10,899 nt of DNA from assembly GCA_035315065.1 (NCBI GenBank), contig DATFYM010000193.1, forward strand, positions 1 to 10,899. Reading direction: 5' to 3'. A program made the translations under genes and the position numbers. Of this stretch, positions 6,673-10,899 are shown piece after piece. The notes under the pieces are model-generated. The model searched no databases. It was not told where the DNA came from and was given only the letters and a program-made list of their open reading frames with translations. The stretch comes from DATFYM01 sp035315065 (lineage in GTDB: Bacteria; Acidobacteriota; Terriglobia; UBA7540). Within the stretch, counting starts at the first letter, position 1. Each line of letters opens with the position of its first letter.

Positions 6673-6699
6673 GACCCATTCCGGGCTTTTTGTTACGTT
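6671..6699 (+). promoter_or_regulatory. Weak promoter candidate for the arginine decarboxylase
   Basis: TTGACC (6671-6676) is five of six to the -35 consensus and is followed after 17 bp by TACGTT (6694-6699), only three of six to the -10. It would leave a leader of about 100 nt that includes a small GATTT-GGGC-AAATC hairpin (6767-6780). A TATACA at 6784-6789 is an alternative -10 but lies only 13 nt before the start and overlaps the AGGA ribosome-binding sequence. Confidence 0.25.
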
Positions 6700-6802
6700 A
6701 CCACACTTATCATGCATCGCGCTTGGGGGCATTAGTTCCGTTCTTCCTTGGCCCGAATTGGGTTTGGATTTGGGCAAATCTGTTATACAGGACTGACACG
6801 AA

Positions 6803-7357
6803 ATGTTTGTTCCGAAGAGAATGTTTCTGACTAAAGGAGTGGGCAAGCACCGCGAGAAGCTGACCAGCTTCGAGCTGGCATTGCGCTCGGCGGGCATCGC
6901 CGCTTGCAACCTGGTGCGGGTCTCCAGTATCTTCCCGCCGCGATGCAAGTTGATCTCGAAGGAAAAGGGCATCCAGGAACTGTCGCCGGGCCAGGTCACC
7001 TTCTGCGTGATGAGCGAGAACTCCACTCGCGAGCCGCATCGCTTGATCGCCGCCTCGGTCGGCATCGCCTTGCCCAGCGACCGCAACACTTTCGGCTACC
7101 TTTCGGAACACCATTCCTTCGGCCAAACGGAAGAGCTAGCGGGAGAGTACGCCGAGGAACTGGCGGCGGAGATGCTGGCGACGACGCTGGGCGTCGAATT
7201 CGACCCCGACCGGAGCTGGGACGAAAAGAAGGAGATTTATCGCATCTCCAACAAGATCGTCCGCACCATGGAAATCACGCAGTCGGCGATCGGCGACAAG
7301 CGGGGCCTCTGGACAACCGTCCTGGCCGCATCCATCCTCCTAGGCGTGGACGAATAG
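6803..7357 (+). CDS. Pyruvoyl-dependent arginine decarboxylase proenzyme
   Basis: The 184-residue proenzyme converts arginine to agmatine and CO2 with a pyruvoyl group made by self-cleavage instead of PLP. The landmark is CNLVRVSSIFPP (35-46): by comparison with the Methanocaldococcus jannaschii enzyme (NLIRISSIMPP), cleavage falls between Ser41 and Ser42, giving a 41-residue beta chain and an alpha chain capped by pyruvate. The GYLSEHHSFG segment (98-107) places Glu102 where the archaeal catalytic Glu109 sits. The beginning MFVPKRMFLTKGVGKHREKLTSFE and the end GLWTTVLAAS fit the family; length is close to the usual 160-195. The ATG at 6803 has AGGA (6789-6792) ten bases upstream; an in-frame ATG at 6821 would remove the conserved N-terminus. 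It is followed, after a repeat-bearing 189-nt gap, by the deoxyhypusine-synthase-family gene, so agmatine production and polyamine elongation are neighbours. Confidence 0.95.
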   Translation: MFVPKRMFLTKGVGKHREKLTSFELALRSAGIAACNLVRVSSIFPPRCKLISKEKGIQELSPGQVTFCVMSENSTREPHRLIAASVGIALPSDRNTFGYLSEHHSFGQTEELAGEYAEELAAEMLATTLGVEFDPDRSWDEKKEIYRISNKIVRTMEITQSAIGDKRGLWTTVLAASILLGVDE

Positions 7358-7364
7358 GAGATTT

Positions 7365-7510
7365 GTCCTTTGTCCCTGGTCCTCTGTCCGCGGTAAGACG
7401 GAACCATCATTTCTGCTCGGGTTCTTTTGCCAGCCAACAAACCCAGCCGACGGAACGTGCCACAGCTTTCAACAAGGGACAAAGGAGACAAAGGACCAGG
7501 GACCAAGGAC
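7365..7510. repeat. TTTGTCC-type inverted repeat between the polyamine genes
   Basis: Arm 7365-7389 (GTCCTTTGTCCCTGGTCC and onward) pairs with arm 7484-7510 (GGAGACAAAGGACCAGGGAC and onward), with a few mismatches and small indels, around a 94-nt centre that has no features I recognise. The arms are built from GTCC/GGAC units, a fourth repeat style distinct from the other gaps. It begins eight nt after the decarboxylase stop codon. Confidence 0.85.
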
Positions 7511-7546
7511 GCCCGCCGACAAGGAGCGAACATCTAGGGAGAAACC

Positions 7547-8584
7547 ATGCGTAAAGAACAAATCCTCGCCAACCCCACCCGGCCGCTCGCGATTGACAAC
7601 CAGAAGAGCGTCGCGGCCCTGCTGGAAAAGATGCAGGGCATCTCGTTTCAGGGCCGCAGCCTCGCCATCGCTTACCAGATCTGGAAACGGATGCTGGGTG
7701 ACCGTTGCATGATCATGATGGGAATGGCCGGCGCGATGGTGCCGGGCGGCATGCGACGGTTGGTGGTCTACATGATCAAGAACCGGCTCATTGACTCCCT
7801 CACCACGACGGGCGCCAACCTCTTCCACGATATTCATGAGACGCTGGGCCGCTATCACTACCAGTGTTCTCCCGAGGCCGACGACGTCATGCTGCAGAAG
7901 CACCTCATCGACCGCATGTACGACACGCTGGCCGACGAAGAAGAATTCCGGGAGGCCGACGCGATGATCGGCGAGTTCGCTGCCTCGCTCGATCCTTCGC
8001 GGCCTTACACCACGCGCGAGTTCCTGAATCTGCTGGGCAAGCATCTGGCCAAGGGCGCTAAGGAAGATGGCATCGTCACCGCTGCCGCTAAGGCCGGCGT
8101 GCCACTCTATTGCCCCGCCATCGGAGACTCTTCCATCGGCATTGGCATTGCCGAAAACCGCTTCCTGGGCAAGAACAACTTCACCTTCGATGTGGTCGGC
8201 GACGTGCTCGAGACCGCTCACCTGGCAGCGGATGCTCCGGCGAGCGGCGTGATCTACTTCGGCGGCGGCACGCCCAAGAACTTCGTCAACCAAACCGAAG
8301 TCACCGCCACCTTCATGCGCCAGGACCACAAGGGCCACAAGTACGCGTTGCAGGTGATCACTGACTCCGCCCATTGGGGCGGACTCTCCGGCTGCACCTT
8401 CGAGGAATCCCAGAGTTGGGGCAAGATCGCGCACGACGCTAGCTTTGTCGACGTGCACTGCGACTCGACTATCGCTATGCCGATGCTAGTGAGCGCGCTC
8501 TCCGAAAGCGCAGCTCTGATCCGTAAACGAAAGAAGCCCGTTTTCGAAATGGGCAGGGAGCTGAAATTCACTTTTCCGAAGTGA
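7547..8584 (+). CDS. Deoxyhypusine-synthase-family polyamine enzyme (homospermidine-synthase-like)
   Basis: The 345-residue protein has the deoxyhypusine synthase fold, an NAD-dependent aminobutyl transferase that works through a lysine imine. Visible are TTTGANLFHD (86-95, NAD loop), CPAIGDSSIGIGI (189-201), GGGTPKNF (239-246) and FEESQSWGKI (285-294), which holds the catalytic-type Lys293 (human Lys329), Trp291 and Glu287. By hand alignment, human His288 becomes Asn245, Asp313 becomes Trp277 and Asp316 becomes Leu280, so the spermidine and eIF5A-lysine site is altered. Bacteria lack eIF5A; some bacterial members are reported to make homospermidine, which is the best guess here. GGGAGA (7537-7542) precedes ATG 7547 at good spacing. 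Arginine decarboxylase lies upstream. The family call is firm; the exact donor and acceptor amines are open. Confidence 0.9.
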   Translation: MRKEQILANPTRPLAIDNQKSVAALLEKMQGISFQGRSLAIAYQIWKRMLGDRCMIMMGMAGAMVPGGMRRLVVYMIKNRLIDSLTTTGANLFHDIHETLGRYHYQCSPEADDVMLQKHLIDRMYDTLADEEEFREADAMIGEFAASLDPSRPYTTREFLNLLGKHLAKGAKEDGIVTAAAKAGVPLYCPAIGDSSIGIGIAENRFLGKNNFTFDVVGDVLETAHLAADAPASGVIYFGGGTPKNFVNQTEVTATFMRQDHKGHKYALQVITDSAHWGGLSGCTFEESQSWGKIAHDASFVDVHCDSTIAMPMLVSALSESAALIRKRKKPVFEMGRELKFTFPK

Positions 8585-8623
8585 GCGGGAGTGGCTCCGG
8601 AACCCTTGCTAAGCGGCGGGAGC

Positions 8624-8715
8624 GGGTTTCGGGGTCTGGGGTTCGGGGCTCGCAGAAGAAAACGGCGAACCGGCGGCCGCTCTTTGCGAAACCCGAACCC
8701 CGAATCCCGAACCCC
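8624..8715. repeat. TTCGGGG-type hairpin repeat upstream of iolB
   Basis: Arm 8624-8656 (GGGTTTCGGGGTCTGGGGTT and onward, ending CGCAGA) pairs with 8683-8715 (TTTGCGAAACCCGAACCCCG and onward) at 26 of 33 positions, around a 26-nt loop that includes the palindrome GCGGCCGC. It belongs to the same family as the arms at 154-188 and 604-639, where a gene sits between the arms. An open frame runs through it into iolB, but that extension is repeat-encoded. Confidence 0.88.
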
Positions 8716-8719
8716 AGGG

Positions 8720-8738
8720 TATAATCAAACGGTATACT
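8720..8738 (+). promoter_or_regulatory. -10-like boxes upstream of iolB
   Basis: TATAAT (8720-8725, perfect -10 consensus) and TATACT (8733-8738) stand immediately after the hairpin repeat and 21-34 nt before the start codon. Neither has a recognisable -35 box 16-18 bp upstream, because that space is occupied by the GAACCCC repeat. A promoter here would fire from the edge of the repeat; the evidence is the -10 boxes alone. Confidence 0.35.
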
Positions 8739-8758
8739 CGTTTCCAAACGGAGCAACT

Positions 8759-9574
8759 ATGGAACGGCACATCAAACGTCAAAGCGACGGCAAATACCAG
8801 CAGATCGTCGCGCCGGGAACCCTGCGATTCCTGGACTTCGCTCGGCTACGGCTCGAGCACGGTGAACGATACTCCGGCGTAACGGAAGGGCGCGAAGTCG
8901 TGCTCGACATTTTCGCCGGCAGCGCGTCGATTTCCGTCGAGCCGTCCAACGGCCAGAAGCTGACCTTCAGCAACGCGGGAGGGCGGCCCGACGTCTTTTA
9001 TGGGCCGCCGACGATGGTTTACATTCCGCCCGCATCCAAGTGGGAAGTGTTCACTTATTCCGCCGAGGTGGATATTGGCGTTTTCTCGGCTCCCTCCGCC
9101 TCCACTGCGGCGCCGGTGCTAATCGGCGGCTCCCAGGTGATCACTCGGCAAGTCGGCCGCGATAACTGGCAGCGCACCGTCTACTCCGCCGTCGACGACC
9201 GGGTCCGGGCCGAGCGTTTGCTGGCCGGCGAGACCCTGAACCCGCCGGGCAACTGGTCGAGCTACCCGCCGCACAAACACGACCGCCCCAATCCGCCCCA
9301 GGAAGCTGTGCTGGAGGAGATTTACTTCTTCCGCATCAAGCCGGCCCAGGGCTACGGCTTTATCTGGACCTACACGGCGCCGGACGACCCCGACGGCTTC
9401 TCCACAGTGTTCGTAGTAGAAGACGGCGATACCGTCCTGCTGCCCAAGGGCTACCACCCGGTGGTGGCGGCGCCCGGCTATGAACTCCACTACACGTGGG
9501 CGCTGGCCGGCGAAGAACGACGCTACGGCGCCTGGGCGGATGATCCCAAACACGCGTGGGTCAAGAACCAATGA
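8759..9574 (+). CDS. iolB: 5-deoxy-glucuronate isomerase (IolB)
   Basis: The 271-residue protein matches IolB, the bicupin-type enzyme that converts 5-deoxy-D-glucuronate to 2-deoxy-5-keto-D-gluconate in myo-inositol breakdown. The C-terminal half carries the family signature: PPHKHDR (170-176), LEEIYFFRIKPAQGYGF (185-201), GDTVLLPKGYHPVVAAPGYE (223-242) and the ending DDPKHAWV (261-268). His172, His174, Glu187 and His233 are the probable metal ligands. The N-terminal half (GREVVLDIFAGSASI, then YGPPTMVYIPPAS) fits the first cupin. Length is usual for the family. ATG 8759 is preceded by CGGAGC (8749-8754); an upstream ATG-less extension to 8591 would encode 56 residues from the hairpin repeat and is rejected. 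No other inositol genes are in the window, so it may be an isolated iol gene or part of a cluster located elsewhere. Confidence 0.93.
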   Translation: MERHIKRQSDGKYQQIVAPGTLRFLDFARLRLEHGERYSGVTEGREVVLDIFAGSASISVEPSNGQKLTFSNAGGRPDVFYGPPTMVYIPPASKWEVFTYSAEVDIGVFSAPSASTAAPVLIGGSQVITRQVGRDNWQRTVYSAVDDRVRAERLLAGETLNPPGNWSSYPPHKHDRPNPPQEAVLEEIYFFRIKPAQGYGFIWTYTAPDDPDGFSTVFVVEDGDTVLLPKGYHPVVAAPGYELHYTWALAGEERRYGAWADDPKHAWVKNQ

Positions 9575-9641
9575 GCTATGTGGGAACCATTCTGGCCGGG
9601 AGCATGGAATCGCGGTGTACGAGTGAGGCCACTGGATTAAG

Positions 9642-10097
9642 ATGCCGGACCTGACCGACCTGGATGAGGATGTGCAAGGGCACTTCAGGCTAGCGATAGG
9701 CTTTCTTGCGACCGCGGTCATCACCCCGCTCTCGACGGAATGCGAGGTCCGGAATGCGGTTTCGCGCTCCTTCTATGCCTTACTTCACGTTTGTCACGCG
9801 TGGGTCGCTATGCCCCCACGTAACGTTCAGGCAAGCAAGCGAAAACAAAAAAAGGACTTGTATTTCCAGATCAGCGATCATCGCGGCGACGAGTCCAGGA
9901 AGAGACTTAAGCGATTTGAGGTGGAGCGAGATAAAGCTGACTATAGACCTGAAATGTTCACGGGTGATGAGGAGCGTTTCCGGTTGGCCGGGTTGGAGGC
10001 GACTGAAGAGATGCGCGCCGAGTTCAACGCCTACTTCCGTGATGTCATAGAGTTCGTGGGAGAAGCCTCAGATGCAGGAAAAGACGACAACGCTTGA
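9642..10097 (+). CDS. HEPN-like helical protein
   Basis: The 151-residue protein is predicted mostly helical and resembles HEPN domains (pfam05168-like). Residues 37-55, RNAVSRSFYALLHVCHAWV, fit the HEPN helix written SRxYYAxxH, and FEVERDKADYRPE (92-104) fits the R-x-x-A-D-Y element. The canonical RNase motif Rx4-6H is not obvious here: after R96 the sequence is DKADYR, without histidine, so nuclease activity is doubtful. A basic stretch ASKRKQKKD (64-72) separates the two. The start ATG 9642 has no strong Shine-Dalgarno; it is 67 nt after iolB. Its 3' end overlaps the next gene by 26 nt, implying translational coupling. HEPN proteins often act in toxin-antitoxin or defence pairs, or as small binding domains. 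The family call is by eye and moderate. Confidence 0.62.
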   Translation: MPDLTDLDEDVQGHFRLAIGFLATAVITPLSTECEVRNAVSRSFYALLHVCHAWVAMPPRNVQASKRKQKKDLYFQISDHRGDESRKRLKRFEVERDKADYRPEMFTGDEERFRLAGLEATEEMRAEFNAYFRDVIEFVGEASDAGKDDNA

Positions 10098-10899
10098 GGA
10101 AGTTCGCAGTCTTCTAGAGGCGCGACTCAGGTCCGCCGGACTCCTGCCGTTCGTTGAACCGTCTCACCTCCAACTATTAGATTTCCCGGAGGGAACCTTT
10201 GTAGAAATCGTTTTGAACGATGCGTCCAAACTTGGGCAAGTTGAAGCCCTGATGGCAGACATTAACGAGGTGCTGAAGAAATCGGGAACCGAGTTGAACA
10301 GTCTGGTTCGGGCTTTGTGGGCTGTTGAAAGGGTTCAGTATGTTGGCCCATCTCGTAGCCTCTCCGGGTCACTCAAGTCTGCCCTCGACTTTAGAGTGAC
10401 TCTGCGGTCGGGTAGTGTGACGTCTGAATTGATCGTTGAATTGACCGCGGCGGCTATCGATAGACTACGACAAAGGATGGGAATAAAGAGTGAACGTGTG
10501 GGCTGGTCAAACACGAATGACGATGTGAGTCTCGACAAGTTGCAGGTGGCAGTACGAGAATTTGTTGAGCTACAGCTCTCATATGCCGGAGCCAGCTCTT
10601 GGGATCCGGTTAAGAATCCGCACTTGGAGTTGAAAGAGGCGGTAATGTCTTACCTTCTGAAGGAGAGCCCCTTTTTTCAATTACTCCGCACCGCGATCGA
10701 CAGGTTTTTTGGCAGGTCGCTCCTCGATTCCCTTGAAAACCTCCGGGACAGAAACCTAAAGATTCAAGACTTCCAGGCAGTCTTGCCGGAGTTGTCCAAT
10801 TACCTCGGTGGAGCGTACAGGCCGGGAGACCGACTTGCAACCAGCGCTTGGACCCTTTATCAGTCTCTTGACGATCAAGAGCGGGACCGCATCGAAAGG
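10072..10899 (+). CDS. Unrecognised protein coupled to the HEPN-like gene (partial, runs off the window)
   Basis: Manual translation from ATG 10072 gives 276 uninterrupted codons to the window edge, with no stop seen. It begins MQEKTTTLEEVRSLLEARLR. The start is supported by GGGAGAAG (10058-10065) and by a 26-nt overlap with the upstream gene in another frame. Residues 1-90 look alpha/beta (LLPFVEPSHLQLLDFPEGTF, then VEIVLNDASKLGQVEALMAD), followed by DFRVTLRSGS (around 105), helices around 120-135, WSNTNDDVSLDKLQVAVREF (around 145) and a helical C-terminal part (LELKEAVMSYLLKESPFF, then LLDSLENLRDRNLKIQDFQ). There is no signal peptide or membrane segment, and no nucleotidyltransferase GSxxxGxxxxxSD motif, so it is not a MNT partner. 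Frequent CTA, TTA, TTG, GTT and AGA codons set it apart from the GC3-rich genes upstream. Function unknown. Confidence 0.72.
   Translation, partial: MQEKTTTLEEVRSLLEARLRSAGLLPFVEPSHLQLLDFPEGTFVEIVLNDASKLGQVEALMADINEVLKKSGTELNSLVRALWAVERVQYVGPSRSLSGSLKSALDFRVTLRSGSVTSELIVELTAAAIDRLRQRMGIKSERVGWSNTNDDVSLDKLQVAVREFVELQLSYAGASSWDPVKNPHLELKEAVMSYLLKESPFFQLLRTAIDRFFGRSLLDSLENLRDRNLKIQDFQAVLPELSNYLGGAYRPGDRLATSAWTLYQSLDDQERDRIER

Noticed and set aside
7469..8458. 329-residue minus-strand frame opposite the DHS-family gene
   Set aside because: A shadow frame; the + strand protein has clear family motifs.
7547..8584. Annotation as true deoxyhypusine synthase
   Set aside because: Bacteria have no eIF5A substrate, and the residues equivalent to human His288, Asp313 and Asp316 are replaced.
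8591..8758. 56-residue N-terminal extension of IolB
   Set aside because: It is the translation of the TTCGGGG-type hairpin; the ATG at 8759 has a Shine-Dalgarno and gives the usual family length.
9642..10097. HEPN/MNT toxin-antitoxin pair with the downstream gene as nucleotidyltransferase
   Set aside because: The downstream protein shows no nucleotidyltransferase motif in the 276 codons visible, and the HEPN-like protein lacks the Rx4-6H histidine.
1..10899. tRNA, rRNA or known riboswitch
   Set aside because: I read the intergenic gaps for cloverleaf and known leader motifs and saw only repeats and simple hairpins.

Overview
The window looks like chromosomal DNA of a GC-rich bacterium, most likely an Acidobacteriota (Terriglobia-type) member. 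The grounds are: a small protein of the 'AANAANAKKSTGPKT' type; long intergenic palindromes whose spurious translations (HSERSEE-like, GARASRPL-like, IHHSSF-like) I associate with acidobacterial genomes; and a pyruvoyl-type arginine decarboxylase followed by a bacterial deoxyhypusine-synthase-family gene. The taxonomy is inference from memory of these families, not a search. Every gene I support is on the + strand.

Layout. 1-116: possible tail of an upstream gene. 154-639: a small hypothetical gene (258-584) with its own promoter and Shine-Dalgarno, enclosed by an inverted repeat. 640-1702: no gene; a hairpin and a three-copy degenerate direct repeat of about 300 bp per unit, whose first copy carries a palindromic REP-like insertion. 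1703-4437: a circularly permuted ATP-grasp ligase and a GCS2/YbdK-type carboxylate-amine ligase, separated by a nearly perfect palindrome. 4565-4933: small conserved-looking hypothetical. 5165-6616: exported right-handed beta-helix protein. 6803-8584: pyruvoyl-dependent arginine decarboxylase and a deoxyhypusine-synthase-like protein, a probable polyamine module. 8759-9574: IolB-type 5-deoxy-glucuronate isomerase. 9642-10899: a HEPN-like helical protein overlapping a second, unrecognised gene that runs off the window and that I translated by hand.

How they may work together. The decarboxylase makes agmatine from arginine, and the DHS-family protein probably transfers an aminoalkyl group with NAD to build a longer polyamine; its pocket differs from true deoxyhypusine synthase at several substrate-binding positions. 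Upstream, two ATP-dependent C-N ligases could form a two-step amide-bond pathway, and their proximity to polyamine genes raises the speculative possibility of a peptide-polyamine conjugate. The HEPN-like pair has lower GC at third positions by eye, and looks like an accessory two-gene unit.

The most striking non-coding signal is that most sizeable intergenic gaps hold a different inverted-repeat element, with several downstream arms reaching almost to the next start codon. The three-copy array offers a natural filled-versus-empty-site comparison for one of these elements.
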